The translations under genes were made by a program, and so were the position numbers. From Coemansia sp. RSA 1804 (taxonomy: Eukaryota > Kickxellomycota > Kickxellomycetes > Kickxellales > Kickxellaceae): a stretch of 30,804 bases of DNA. The stretch covers positions 1-30,804 of the forward strand of contig JANBTH010000144.1 in assembly GCA_027578815.1 (NCBI GenBank), given 5' to 3'. Positions 17,336 to 26,959 of this stretch are shown here, one piece after another (position 1 is the stretch's first letter; the number at the start of each line of letters is the position of its first letter). The notes beneath the pieces were generated by a model, which was not told where the DNA came from, made no database searches, and was given only the letters and a program-made list of their open reading frames with translations.

Positions 17336-20053
17336 CTATTCTAGAGGAGAAAGACGGGGTACGGATGACAACCTCTTTTCGCTCCTCAGCGACAGGTCCT
17401 GTGCTGGCATAACAGGCGACAGCGGAACGGCATTCTCCATCGGATCAGCAGGTTCGGCAGAACTGTTTTGTACAGACAACGACTGCGGCGCTGACTGAGC
17501 GCTGGCGGACCGTCTTGCCAGGTTGCGCAAGTTGCTTAGCGACGGAATCATATTCGATGAGCCGGCATAGCCCCCCACACTCTGTCCGTCGATACGTTCA
17601 TATATGAGGAAATAGGGGTTGGAATTGAGAACCTCAGATAACGGCACTGCCTGCACATCCTCATCTGAAACCATGTACCATTCCGAAGTCATTGCGTCTG
17701 CCACACGCCAGGACCTTTTTGGCCGAGATGGCCCGGCGGAAGCGCCCAGAGCCTGCGCATTGTCCACAATGGAGGTGGATTCGCCCATATCTTTGTCGTC
17801 GCTGAAGCTGATGCCACCGTTGCCGCCTGCAAGGCGTCGCCGACGCAGGCCATCGGCGGTATCTACAGGAGCAGGAGTAGTAGACAGCGCCTGGCGCTTA
17901 TCCAAGAATTGCATTCCAGAACTGGCAATGCCGTTATGCGAAAGAGACACTGATGAGCCGCTTCTGTATCGCGGCGTGTTGATTCCAGAGCGGGATGGCG
18001 GCTGGGGCTTGCGCTTGTATGTAATAAAGTGGCCGTACGAGTGCGATCCAATGTGCACAACAGCAGCCTGGAGCCGGTAGACAAGCTGTGGGTCGATGTT
18101 TCTGCCAAGTGCCTCTGCAGCATCTCTGGCTCGACGGCTCATATACACACTTGCATCCGGAATCGGATGCTCGTCAACAATCGACTCGGTTGGGTTCAGT
18201 CTGAGGTTACCGCTTGTCGTGTACAAGGACATGTCAAGGTACTCTGGAAAGCGCACATGGCATGAATTCTTGAATGCATATTTATCCGAATCAAACAACG
18301 ATCGCGAAAAGTAGAGGCAAAGACAAGGCGGAGGCTTTGCAATGACCATCTGTCTGACAACCAGCGGACTGCGCGCCACTTTCAGTGTTATGCCGGAAAG
18401 CGGGTTTTCGATATCGGATTTCAGGGCCTTTGTGACCCTTTCTGCGTTTTCATGAAGCTGTTTGATTATCTGGGGCACATCCACAAGCAGAGGTGGCGGT
18501 AGAGGAACACTGCAGTCTATCAGCTGTCTGGCTGGGTCAAGTGGATACTCGTCATCTGCAGGTCGCTGTTTCCTTACGTACCAGCCGTCGTCCGCATCTG
18601 TTTCCTTGGAAAGTGAGCTAGGATCGTCCATGTCCGAGTCTGAGCTTGAGTCCGATTCAAAAGCCCTATGGTTGCTATCGCTGGTCTCGTGGTTAAGAAC
18701 TGCCCGCCGCCATTCTATCTTTGCACGCGCCACACGTCGCTGCGCCCTTGCCTTCTGTTTTGCGGATCCAGGGCTGGCTTTGGCCGAATCATGCTCCTTG
18801 TTGTTGCTGTCTTTGGTAATATTGTAGCTTGGATTTCCTGCCAGCCATTTTTTGGCCGTGTGAATGTCAGAGATCAGGGTGCGCAGCGTCAGATTCAGCG
18901 TGCACTTGCGACATTCAACGCCTGTAAGTTCCTCCAGTGCGGTGTAGTCGCGCAGAGCCTGGTCAACAGTGCATGTGGCAACCGGTGGAAGCCGCAAAGG
19001 AATGCTGTCAAAGACTTGGTGCTTCAGCGTCGTGGTGTGGCCACACTGGACACACGTGAGACGGCTAACATCAAGCCCAGAAAACGGAGTGGGAGGAACA
19101 GGGCGGCGCCCAAATGTCAGCGCCTGGCCCTCAACAGGCCGCTCGGCCAGACTCGCCAGCTTCATCAGTGCACGTACGCGCGCTATACTCTTGGTCCCGG
19201 AAGTTTCAAGTCCGCGGGGCACAGAAAATATGTGTGGTTTGTGAGTGTCGGTGCTCGCAAGCATGCCTACAAGACTAGAGTTCAGCAGCGACGGAATCTG
19301 CATATCTGCAAACACCTGTCGCTCCTCTGACAGCGTTGATGAGATGAACTGAAATGCCTCCTGCGCATCCTGTTGCCCGCGGTCGTTAAGGCTTTTTGAG
19401 CCAAGCGCAGTCATCACCGCGTAAGGCTGGAATGCCAGATCACGGTTAACAACAGCGTTGAGATCCGTCAGCGTTTCCCACAGCGCTTCGGTCAAGGGCA
19501 TCGAGATCATCACCTCATCCGCCGCATCGTTGATCTCGTCCATGCGCTCAAGTATGTACGACAGATAGTCTTGCAGACGCTCTGACGACGCAAGCGCCTG
19601 GAGCACTGAGTTGAAAAAGCACGAGTTGCCGGTGTTTATTAGCCCAATGACAACCTGCCGCTCATCGCCCGTCTCGTCACTCGAGCCCTGGTCGCCATTC
19701 GCATACTCGTCGTCTTCGTCTTCGTCGTCAAAGTCTGCATCCAAAAGATCCTCGCCAAGCTCCACAATCCGCTCCAGCCACTCGCTGAGCCACTCCTCCG
19801 CCTCCTCGCGCAGCTGCTTGCGTAGTGCACGCCGCTCCTCACGCCGGTCGTCGGTTGGTCTGGTGCGCTTCTTGCGTCGTCTCCCGCATCGAGCAACAAA
19901 CCGAATCCACCGCCAGATCCGCACCAAGACCGAGCTCTTTGTCTCGGTCCGCCCATTCTGTCTCTGGTACAGTCCCCTTGCAGTTGCCAGCAAAAGAACC
20001 GCTACCGCCAGCACCACGCCCGCATACAGCCCAAGAATATAATACCAGAGCAT
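17336..20053 (-). CDS. UBP1: Membrane-anchored ubiquitin-specific protease (USP30/yeast Ubp1-like)
   Basis: 905 residues, single exon. It removes ubiquitin from proteins at a membrane. Yeast Ubp1 is N-terminally anchored (ER), and animal USP30 sits on the mitochondrial outer membrane and opposes mitophagy. Residues 4-24 form one transmembrane helix (LGLYAGVVLAVAVLLLATA), followed by a very basic stretch (GRRRKKRTR) and an acidic linker (about 105-130). The Cys box is GLINTGNSCFFNS with catalytic C145. QQDAQEAFQFI matches the QQDA motif. Two CxxC pairs (CVQCGH, CRKC) form the zinc ribbon. The His box is GSHSYGHFITYKRK with H675, and the third position is WYMVSDEDV with serine S796 where most USPs have Asp/Asn. 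The VSD-type motif is shared with USP30. A long Ser/Asp-rich insert (about 395-520) and a disordered Gly/Ser insert (about 680-770) interrupt the fold. Which membrane it targets is not clear from the sequence. Confidence 0.9.
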   Translation of the reverse strand: MLWYYILGLYAGVVLAVAVLLLATARGLYQRQNGRTETKSSVLVRIWRWIRFVARCGRRRKKRTRPTDDRREERRALRKQLREEAEEWLSEWLERIVELGEDLLDADFDDEDEDDEYANGDQGSSDETGDERQVVIGLINTGNSCFFNSVLQALASSERLQDYLSYILERMDEINDAADEVMISMPLTEALWETLTDLNAVVNRDLAFQPYAVMTALGSKSLNDRGQQDAQEAFQFISSTLSEERQVFADMQIPSLLNSSLVGMLASTDTHKPHIFSVPRGLETSGTKSIARVRALMKLASLAERPVEGQALTFGRRPVPPTPFSGLDVSRLTCVQCGHTTTLKHQVFDSIPLRLPPVATCTVDQALRDYTALEELTGVECRKCTLNLTLRTLISDIHTAKKWLAGNPSYNITKDSNNKEHDSAKASPGSAKQKARAQRRVARAKIEWRRAVLNHETSDSNHRAFESDSSSDSDMDDPSSLSKETDADDGWYVRKQRPADDEYPLDPARQLIDCSVPLPPPLLVDVPQIIKQLHENAERVTKALKSDIENPLSGITLKVARSPLVVRQMVIAKPPPCLCLYFSRSLFDSDKYAFKNSCHVRFPEYLDMSLYTTSGNLRLNPTESIVDEHPIPDASVYMSRRARDAAEALGRNIDPQLVYRLQAAVVHIGSHSYGHFITYKRKPQPPSRSGINTPRYRSGSSVSLSHNGIASSGMQFLDKRQALSTTPAPVDTADGLRRRRLAGGNGGISFSDDKDMGESTSIVDNAQALGASAGPSRPKRSWRVADAMTSEWYMVSDEDVQAVPLSEVLNSNPYFLIYERIDGQSVGGYAGSSNMIPSLSNLRNLARRSASAQSAPQSLSVQNSSAEPADPMENAVPLSPVMPAQDLSLRSEKRLSSVPRLSPLE

Positions 20054-20735
20054 TCGGATTCCGCCTGCAATTAGTGTCTACACGCCTCCTCCAATGAGAG
20101 TGTGAGAGAGGGTAGAGGGAAAGCGGCGAATGCAAAAGTAAATGCAGGGCAAGAGCTCGCCCTTTTAGAAACAAATAACAGCAAATGTCGAAATGGAAGA
20201 CACAAGGTCCGAGGTCTTGCTGCTGCAGGTGTTGCTCGTTGTCGTAATCTCTTTGGAATGTAAAAGAATAAGAAAATGGCAGACGATTCAAAATCCCCTG
20301 AGGAAGAGAAAGTCAAGAAAGAAATCCACAACCAAACGAGAAAAAAATAAAGGGCAAAGTTTAGCTCTTTTAAAAAAAACTCGCTTTCTATTTCTGATTT
20401 TAACTCTTGGTTTGGCGCCACACAAAAGAGTTTTTGTTAACACTGCAGTTTCGCTTTCTGGACCTACAATCTTTAACAATGGCAAACCGTACAAGAAAAA
20501 TAGGTGCATATCATTTTGCACGTGGGTGGGCTTTTAGTTTGCCCATAGATGTTGGCAGTGCATATAAGATACGCTGTTTCACTGAGAACAAAAATATGCA
20601 CGTCCCGATTAGTAAGCAAAAGCAAAATACGTCTCACCTTTAGGCCTAGTTCTTATTCTTTGCTGTTCCCTTGTTTCTACTTGACACCCCCTCCCAGCAT
20701 TCATTATTCCTGGCTGACAGCAATAAGACATAGCA
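20054..20735. other. Divergent intergenic region between the deubiquitinase gene and ELP4
   Basis: About 680 bases acting as a shared upstream region for two genes that read away from each other. The ELP4 side has T-rich sequence and a CTTGACACCCCCTCC stretch at 20680-20694 that recurs nearly unchanged at 30374-30388. A CATATAAG TATA-like element is near 20563. No gene is supported. Confidence 0.5.
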
Positions 20736-22022
20736 ATGAGCAGCTCCTTTCGCAAGCGGACTCCAGCAAACCAACCAAAGCTTCCTCTGGCTACAAAAAT
20801 TAACCCACACAATGCTCAGTTGCTGATATCAACCGGCGTGCCTTCACTCGACGATCTGCTTGGAGGGGGTCTACCAGTCGGTGGTGTTTTCTTGATAGAA
20901 GAGGATCGCAGAACCGGATACAGCAATACTCTTCTTTCATACTACTCCAGCCAGGCGATTGCTGCGGGGCACAAGCTCTGTATCGTGAATGCTGATCGAG
21001 ATATGGATCTTGCGACACAGATTCCTGGCTGGGCCAGTGTTTCGCGTGGACAAAGCGCCACAGTTCTGCCACAAAGTGGGAGCAAGAATGCCCTGGCTGG
21101 CGATGAGGCTATGAAGATTGCTTGGCGGTACAAGAATCTGCCAAAGGTGGACACCGACGAAGCTAATGGCGATCGAGACACCCTCTCTGGTGGCAGCAGA
21201 ACGGAAGAGACGCCATTCTGCGAACGCTTTGACCTGTCGATGCGTGTGCCACAGGATGTAATTGAAAGTGCGGCTGTGGAGATTATAGACAGCGGGTCTC
21301 TTGCCGAAATGATGGCGTCTGGTACTACACACAGCAGTGACATGTACAAGTGCGTGCTGGACAGGATTTCTGCGCTGATTGCTGATGGATACAGCTCGCT
21401 AAAGCCACTGCCTCCGGGGGTTGAGCGCAACATCTTAAGAATTGAGCTTTGCTCTCTGGGATCTGGATTCTGGCGGGGCGACAGCGATACGTCGATTCTG
21501 CAGTTCCTGCATGCGCTCAGGGGTCTCCTCCGCTACTCGTACGCAGCATGTGTTGTTTCTTTTCCCGCGCACCTTTACGAGGAATCAGGCGTACGACTGC
21601 CGATTGTTCGCCGTGTCGAACATTTGTGCGATGCCGTTATTGAGCTCGAATCATTCGAGGGCGCGTATGCGTCGCCAGCTGACATTGTTGCACGGCAGGC
21701 AAAGGGCGACAAAAACACAAAGCAGGAGTACCATGGCTTTGTGCATATCCGCAAACTCCCACGTCTCAACTCGTTGACTGCGTCCACTGGTCGCCTGTCA
21801 CTTCTGAACACAGGTGGAGGGTCTGCTAACAATCTGGCATTCCGGCTGCGTCGTAAAAAGTTTTCCATCGAGACATACCACCTGCCGATTGAGGGCGGTG
21901 TTAGCGAGAGACGCGTGCCTTCCAAGCCAGACGAACCAAAGACCCAGACTCGCAAGCTTGGTGCGGGAACAAGTGGCGGATGTGGTTCTATTCCCGGCTC
22001 AAAGAACTCGTTGGATTTCTAG
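20736..22022 (+). CDS. ELP4: Elongator complex subunit Elp4 (PAXNEB family)
   Basis: 428 residues, single exon. Elp4 forms the Elp456 ring of the Elongator complex, which modifies wobble uridines (mcm5/ncm5) in tRNA anticodons. The N-terminus reads LISTGVPSLDDLLGGGLPVG, followed by GVFLIEEDRRTGYSNTLLSY, the family version of the RecA-like fold with no Walker A P-loop, as expected for Elp4. Further matches are AGHKLCIVNADRD, MKIAWRYKNLPKVD (the conserved MxIAWRY motif), LRGLLRYSYAACVVSFPAHL and YHGFVHIRKLPRLNSL. The length fits the family (yeast 456, human 424). The ATG at 20736 follows an A-rich context (CATAGCA ATG). The last 35 residues are Gly/Lys-rich and poorly conserved. A polyadenylation signal follows at 22067. 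Confidence 0.93.
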   Translation: MSSSFRKRTPANQPKLPLATKINPHNAQLLISTGVPSLDDLLGGGLPVGGVFLIEEDRRTGYSNTLLSYYSSQAIAAGHKLCIVNADRDMDLATQIPGWASVSRGQSATVLPQSGSKNALAGDEAMKIAWRYKNLPKVDTDEANGDRDTLSGGSRTEETPFCERFDLSMRVPQDVIESAAVEIIDSGSLAEMMASGTTHSSDMYKCVLDRISALIADGYSSLKPLPPGVERNILRIELCSLGSGFWRGDSDTSILQFLHALRGLLRYSYAACVVSFPAHLYEESGVRLPIVRRVEHLCDAVIELESFEGAYASPADIVARQAKGDKNTKQEYHGFVHIRKLPRLNSLTASTGRLSLLNTGGGSANNLAFRLRRKKFSIETYHLPIEGGVSERRVPSKPDEPKTQTRKLGAGTSGGCGSIPGSKNSLDF

Positions 22023-22066
22023 CAAGCAGAGACAATTATTTGTGAGGTTTTTAATATTTTCGGGAC

Positions 22067-22072
22067 AATAAA
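22067..22072 (+). terminator. Polyadenylation signal AATAAA of ELP4
   Basis: AATAAA begins 45 bases after the ELP4 stop and is followed by a T-rich stretch, a normal arrangement for a 3' end. Confidence 0.6.
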
Positions 22073-22272
22073 AAGGTTTTCCTTTTTATAAAATATGTTG
22101 TTTCCATTGCCAAAGCATGCTAACATTGTTCAACAAGTGCGTAAATACTTTATACTTTAAATGTAATAACTTTTTCTACTTTGGTTTACGTTTTTTGTTT
22201 TATTTCAAGGTATATTTATAGAATATTTTACTCAAATGGTAGAGACAACTCTATTAGATCCGAGTATGCTAT

Positions 22273-22371
22273 TTATTTTCCTATTCCTACTACATTGATA
22301 ACAATTCCTTTAACAATTTTACTGTAGTCCTCATCAGACATATCAGAAGGCCGACCATGTTGATTGGACAT
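22273..22371 (-). CDS. Tiny open frame in the AT-rich island, possible relic
   Basis: 32 codons, starting MSNQHGRPSDMSDEDYSKIV and ending in a hydrophobic GIVINVVGIGK. GRPS followed by an acidic helix recalls linkers in transposase or helix-turn-helix proteins, but the match is short and the flanking frames are broken by stops. I cannot say whether it is coding, and list it only because it is the most protein-like piece of this island. Confidence 0.15.
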   Translation of the reverse strand: MSNQHGRPSDMSDEDYSKIVKGIVINVVGIGK

Positions 22372-23318
22372 TGTATTGCAAAAAAATGTATATATCTAGT
22401 GTAATTGCTGTATTAAAGTGTATGATGTTTTGCTGCTGAATATTCCAAAACAACTGATGGATGTTAGGGGAATTTGTAATTGATTTTATACCTTTCTTAT
22501 GACAATACTGTTTAATTCTCCAACGGCTTAAACAATTTTATTGCTTTATGAAATGCCTTTAAGACATGTGGATTTTAATATTATTCAATTTATCTTTATC
22601 TAAAATTATTTTATGTTCGTCAGGGCAATAACGCTCAGAATATCCTGATCAGTTTCTAATTGTCTTTACGTCAGCTCATAAACAGAAATTCTTATTATCT
22701 TTACGTGTGTAGACTAAAATTAGCTGCTAATATGATATGGTATGTTGTTGGGTATTTGTTAAAGCACGCGCACATATTACTCTATTTTGAACTGATGGAC
22801 GACAAAGTAGAACTTGGATGGGGATATTGCGTGAAAGAGAAAGTATAAACACAATCTAATTAGTTTTTATAAATAAATGAGAATGTGGTCAAGCACCGTC
22901 ACAGGACAGTTCAAGGCAAGATAGTCTATAGCAATGAATACACCTGAAAATTAATTTTTGCTGTTCTCTAAAAAGAGGTTCTTAGTTCTGTGCCCTGTTT
23001 TAGATAAAGCAGATGGGCTGGCTGTTAATCAAATTGTGTCATTTTATTTCAAAATTCTACCAATATGCATGCAGCTTATATTCGTCATTCTTTCTGATGA
23101 TTGCGTAAATTCCCAGTTAAACGCTTTTACAGTGATTTAAAATCCCACAGCGCAAGTTTTAAAACTCATTAACGCCATCGGAATGTGATCCCATTGCTCA
23201 TAATGTGAGCCATGTTTTTTCCGACATTGACCATCATTTCAATTGTTGCTGGCCATCGCCTGCCATTTATGAAGAGTAATATCTTGCAAAGCAAGGGAGA
23301 TAAGGCCCTTTGGCAGCA

Positions 23319-23326
23319 TATATAAA
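23319..23326 (+). promoter_or_regulatory. TATA box (TATATAAA) of the gamma-butyrobetaine-dioxygenase-like gene
   Basis: TATATAAA lies 107 bases upstream of the ATG at 23433, followed by GC-rich CCCGCGAGATGCCACGC and then an A-rich leader. Spacing and match are consistent with a core promoter. Confidence 0.6.
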
Positions 23327-23432
23327 CCCGCGAGATGCCACGCTTTAACATTCAGGTACAGGCATCCAAAAAATTATTTCCATCCACAGTCAGCAGCAGC
23401 AATTCTTTCATCTAACAATATTCTACGCACCA

Positions 23433-24695
23433 ATGTCAGTACAAGTCGAACTCAAGCCCGACTGGGCACGCGTCAGGTTCAACAGCGTCGAGCCCTCTGC
23501 AGAGCCAACATTTGCAGACTTTCATTACTTTTGGCTTCGCCATAACTGCCTGTGCCTCAATGGCTGTCGCCACACTGCCACCAAGGAACGTCTAATCGAT
23601 GCTGCTGTAGTTCCTCTTGAGATACGCCCACTGCGCGCCAGCGTTGAGACTAGTTCCACAGACGGCACTCCTGCTGTGTCTCTTGTTTGGGCGCCTATTC
23701 CAACCAAGGATGACACTGGCAAGCTTGTGGTCTCCGACGAGAAAGAGCATGTTTCGTTGTTTCCGGTTGAATGGCTTCGCGAGAATGCATACAGCTTTGA
23801 ACGCGAATACTCGCACGAGCTTCCGCCGCACGACACAGCTCTTGTGACCATTGACTACAGCAGGTACGTGCAAGAGAACGGGTCTCTCAGCGAAATCGAC
23901 TCTGTGGAATACAAGGCTGCACTTTTTGATAAGCTGCAGAAATATGGTGTAGCTGTTATTCGCAATCGAGGAGATTCCACTGAGGACATCATCTACGACT
24001 TTATCGACCCATCTGCGGATGTGATCCCCACGCACTTTGGGCGAATTGAGCACTTGCGGACAGGGAACACGGAGAACACAAACAATGACCAGCTGGGATA
24101 CACCAACTCTGCCGTCCGTCTGCATACGGACCTGTGCTACGCCGAAGACGTCCCTGGGTTTCAGTTCCTTCACTGCATTCGTCCTGCTGACGTCGGAGGC
24201 GAAAACTACTTTGTGCACGCGGAGTCGGCAGCCAACTATCTAAAAACAGAGGTCAACAGCAGAGCGTACGAGCTGCTAACCACAGTTCCTGTCAAATTTG
24301 ACCGGAAGCAAGCCAACTTTCAGGCACAGCTCGTTAGCCCTATTCTGCGACTATCAGACGAGATTGATCCAGAAACAAATGAGCGCAAACTGGCACAGGT
24401 CCGCTACAGCTATTTCACCCAGGGTGCACAAACAAAAGTGCCGTTCTCTCAGCTGCGTGAGTGGTACGAGGCTCAGCAGGTCTGGGACAAGCTGCTCTAT
24501 CGGAACGATTTCCAGCTAAAGGCGGAACTGCAAGCCGGCGATGTTGTGATTTATGACAATTTCAAGGTGCTGCATGCACGTAACGGATTCAGTGGGCCAC
24601 GCCACATGGCTGGTGTCTACCTTAACAGTGCTGACCTGTGGGAGCATCTTGGTGCAGCAAAGGCAAGAGCAGGGTCTTTGGAAGCATCCACCTAG
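23433..24695 (+). CDS. Gamma-butyrobetaine dioxygenase-like Fe(II)/2-oxoglutarate oxygenase
   Basis: 420 residues, single exon. The best-known family reaction is hydroxylation of gamma-butyrobetaine to carnitine using 2-oxoglutarate, oxygen, iron and ascorbate. The related enzyme trimethyllysine dioxygenase catalyses the first carnitine step. The N-terminal zinc-binding domain carries FWLRHNCLCLNGCRH (about 33-47), like the WLRDNCxCxxC segment of the family. The catalytic jelly roll has the iron triad H231-x-D233 in VRLHTDLCY, followed by VPGFQFLHCIRPADVGGEN, and H381 in NFKVLHARNGF. R390 in GPRHMAGVY would bind 2-oxoglutarate. GTNNDQLGYTNSAV-type sequence before the HxD matches the family's YTxxxLxxHTD. 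BBOX versus TMLH versus another substrate cannot be settled by eye; the overall layout favours BBOX. It converges on the RhoGEF gene with 104 bases between stops. Confidence 0.85.
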   Translation: MSVQVELKPDWARVRFNSVEPSAEPTFADFHYFWLRHNCLCLNGCRHTATKERLIDAAVVPLEIRPLRASVETSSTDGTPAVSLVWAPIPTKDDTGKLVVSDEKEHVSLFPVEWLRENAYSFEREYSHELPPHDTALVTIDYSRYVQENGSLSEIDSVEYKAALFDKLQKYGVAVIRNRGDSTEDIIYDFIDPSADVIPTHFGRIEHLRTGNTENTNNDQLGYTNSAVRLHTDLCYAEDVPGFQFLHCIRPADVGGENYFVHAESAANYLKTEVNSRAYELLTTVPVKFDRKQANFQAQLVSPILRLSDEIDPETNERKLAQVRYSYFTQGAQTKVPFSQLREWYEAQQVWDKLLYRNDFQLKAELQAGDVVIYDNFKVLHARNGFSGPRHMAGVYLNSADLWEHLGAAKARAGSLEAST

Positions 24696-24799
24696 TTCAT
24701 TAGGATTTTGCAACATCTTGTCACGTTTAGTATATTTGTAGCTTTACATATGCAAAGAATTGTTTGCGTAGAATGGTTTTATACAAGTGGATTGTTTAT

Positions 24800-26959
24800 T
24801 CACTCATTAGAAGGACACCAAAAACTATAGGTGTTATATGCTGTTGTGGATTGAATTGTTGTATCTGTGTGTATCGGTGCAAGTGTCTGGGGCTCTTGCT
24901 TCCCCGGCGACAGGTGCTCTAAAGCCCCTAGCAAACGTTCTGAAAGTGTGTCCTTTTGATTTCCTGACAATGTATCCGGGTGGATCGTGTTATTTTTGCC
25001 ATTGTTTCTATCGTTGCAGCCGTTGTTGGTGGTGTTGTTGGTAGTGTTGTTGGTGGTTTTGTTGGTGCAAACGCAAAACTTCCTCTGCTGACATTTGCAT
25101 TCTCTCTGAAACTGGCACGGCGACTGCAGATACACTATTCCCGTTGTCTCGCCGAGTGCCTTCGCTTTTATGTTATCCCTTTTATAAGCCATACAATGGT
25201 CTTCGCTATCATACAATGATATGTGTCGTTGACTGGGCGCTTTGGCAAAGCTTGAGGATATTGTAGAGTACAGAGACGGTGCCGGAAGCTGTGGAACTTG
25301 CTGATGCGGCACACTCAATGTGGTCATAGCAGACACTGGCGCGTTGCACTGAATCCTTTCCAACGTGTTGATACGGATTATTTCTGGAGAGGTCATGTCT
25401 TTGAAGACCTGCTCAAACTCGCTTTCCTTGTTCCGGACAGATGAGCTGCTGCTGCGCCAAAACATAATGTTACCTTGGCCATGGCCACGGGTTTTGCCAC
25501 TGCTATACTTTGTAGACAAATTGTCTCTTTGTCGCTGTCGTTGTTGCTGTTGTTGCTGTCGATGTTGATCAATTATGTTTGTCGTAGTTAGCGGCAACAT
25601 TGCGCCAGACTTTTGTCTGCCTGTTTGTGGCTGAGGGATCTTGGCAATTGACACCGATATTGCTTCCTTAAGCCTGGATAACCACAAATCCCTTTCTCGC
25701 GATGAGCGTGCACTGAATTGCATATACTGGCCACTTCTAGGATGCTGCAGCTGCCATGAGTACGCATACTCAGTGTCATCGTCAACCAGAGCCATTGTAT
25801 GCATGGGAAACCAGTACTGGGGGACAAGATGTGTAGGTCTTTTAAATCCAAAGACAATTATAAACCGCTTGAAAAGCACACACCCAAACAGCGCTGACGC
25901 ACCAAATGAAGCCGTGTCTGCGTTATGTACCCTTAGCAGACCAGATAGTGAAACCATTCCTAGTCTGGCGACGAATCTGACTGGCAGCTTCTGATTGTCG
26001 TAGTAGTTGTTCAAGATAGCGTTGCGCAAGCGCTCGGCTTCGCTATGGTGCTGCTCTTTGTCTATTCCAACGCATATGCTCTTTATAAACGACAGCGACC
26101 GACTCAGCTCAGCATGGACATGACGATCCGAATTCTTTGTGTGTTTGAGCAGCCCTGACAGAAACAGCGGGTATTTACAGATACGTTGTATAGGCCGTAT
26201 CAAGAGATCGCGTAGTCCCAGCCTACAGCGATGAGAAGATTGTCTATTCTGCGCTTGCGCACTTGTAACAAGCTTCCTCCATGCCGCGTCCTCCTTGTCA
26301 AGCTTATCAAGTTCTTTGCTGATCCGATGGTAGGCGGTCGAGTAGTTGATGTACAATCTAAAGCCTGCTGTCTCCAATGAGAATAGCTGTGCAATTGCAA
26401 AAATGTTGGTGTCGGCAACATTGGTCAGCGAATGCAGAAAACGGCGCTGAAAAAGAACAAGCATGCAGAGAGACTGTAGCATGTCGTTTACAAATATTTC
26501 CTTTGAGTGCGCATATTCGCAAAGAGACGCAGTAAACAATGAAAACAGAAACTCAATGTCAGACACAAATGTGCTTTCGGATGTAACCAACTCGCGTATA
26601 ATGCACACACATTGGTCTTTTAAGTGGTCTGGTTCCTGTGCTGCAGACAATGAAGAATTAGTCTTTGCCAGCTGTTTTTCGGTAAAATTCGGCATGGCAC
26701 GAAGCTTGCGCCTATGCATGCTGCTTTCATTTCTCTGTGGAGGATCTGGTAATGGTGTCTGACTTGGAAATGGCACGTCAATCTGCTGTGGTGCCACTTG
26801 AGTCTTCTTGTAGGAAAGGTATTTTGATGGCGTTTCGTAGACCAAGCCTACCATGTCCTTTTGCAAAACTGTGGGCGTTGGATCCTTCAGTCTCCCAGAC
26901 AGTAGCTTCTCCAATTCTGCAGGATCAATGTCTGTCAGCGGCGGCGCTTTGGTACTCAT
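24800..26959 (-). CDS. Rho guanine nucleotide exchange factor with DH and PH domains
   Basis: 719 residues, minus strand, single exon. DH domains load GTP onto Rho-family GTPases, usually to control actin, polarity and cell-wall growth. The DH domain spans about 110-320, starting CIIRELVTSESTFVSDIEFL (conserved region 1) and including the CR3 helix RDLLIRPIQRICKYPLFLSG. The PH domain spans about 333-440 (SLSGLLRVHN ... RDLWLSRLKEAI). The C-terminal part is disordered with a Gln/Arg run encoded by a GTTGTT-type repeat and a TTNN tandem repeat. I place the start at 26959 (MSTKAPPLTDIDPAELEKL). The frame stays open to 27154, but the extra 65 codons are hydrophobic, AT-rich-encoded sequence resembling 5' flank. 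The specific Rho target is unknown. Confidence 0.88.
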   Translation of the reverse strand: MSTKAPPLTDIDPAELEKLLSGRLKDPTPTVLQKDMVGLVYETPSKYLSYKKTQVAPQQIDVPFPSQTPLPDPPQRNESSMHRRKLRAMPNFTEKQLAKTNSSLSAAQEPDHLKDQCVCIIRELVTSESTFVSDIEFLFSLFTASLCEYAHSKEIFVNDMLQSLCMLVLFQRRFLHSLTNVADTNIFAIAQLFSLETAGFRLYINYSTAYHRISKELDKLDKEDAAWRKLVTSAQAQNRQSSHRCRLGLRDLLIRPIQRICKYPLFLSGLLKHTKNSDRHVHAELSRSLSFIKSICVGIDKEQHHSEAERLRNAILNNYYDNQKLPVRFVARLGMVSLSGLLRVHNADTASFGASALFGCVLFKRFIIVFGFKRPTHLVPQYWFPMHTMALVDDDTEYAYSWQLQHPRSGQYMQFSARSSRERDLWLSRLKEAISVSIAKIPQPQTGRQKSGAMLPLTTTNIIDQHRQQQQQQRQRQRDNLSTKYSSGKTRGHGQGNIMFWRSSSSSVRNKESEFEQVFKDMTSPEIIRINTLERIQCNAPVSAMTTLSVPHQQVPQLPAPSLYSTISSSFAKAPSQRHISLYDSEDHCMAYKRDNIKAKALGETTGIVYLQSPCQFQRECKCQQRKFCVCTNKTTNNTTNNTTNNGCNDRNNGKNNTIHPDTLSGNQKDTLSERLLGALEHLSPGKQEPQTLAPIHTDTTIQSTTAYNTYSFWCPSNE
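25022..25069 (-). repeat. 12-nt tandem repeat coding Thr-Thr-Asn-Asn in the RhoGEF
   Basis: Three near-perfect copies of GTTGTTGGTGGT (one with A for G), followed by a fourth degenerate copy, read on the minus strand as TTNNTTNNTTNN in the RhoGEF C-terminal tail. It is in frame, so copy changes would alter protein length without a frameshift. Confidence 0.8.

Larger units (their letters stand above)
22023..23432. other. AT-rich intergenic island without a convincing gene
   Basis: The longest gene-poor stretch of the window (1.4 kb) and visibly AT-rich compared with its neighbours. A minus-strand 32-codon open frame at 22371-22273 begins MSNQHGRPSDMSDEDYSKIV, faintly like a helix-turn-helix or transposase linker, but it stops abruptly. 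Other short frames (22660-22848, 22958-23140) show no domain. The right end holds a TATA box for the dioxygenase gene. It may be a decayed insertion or simply intergenic DNA. Confidence 0.5.

Noticed and set aside
18668..19330. 220-codon plus-strand frame inside the deubiquitinase
   Set aside because: It is antisense to well-conserved USP domain sequence and has no recognisable motif of its own.
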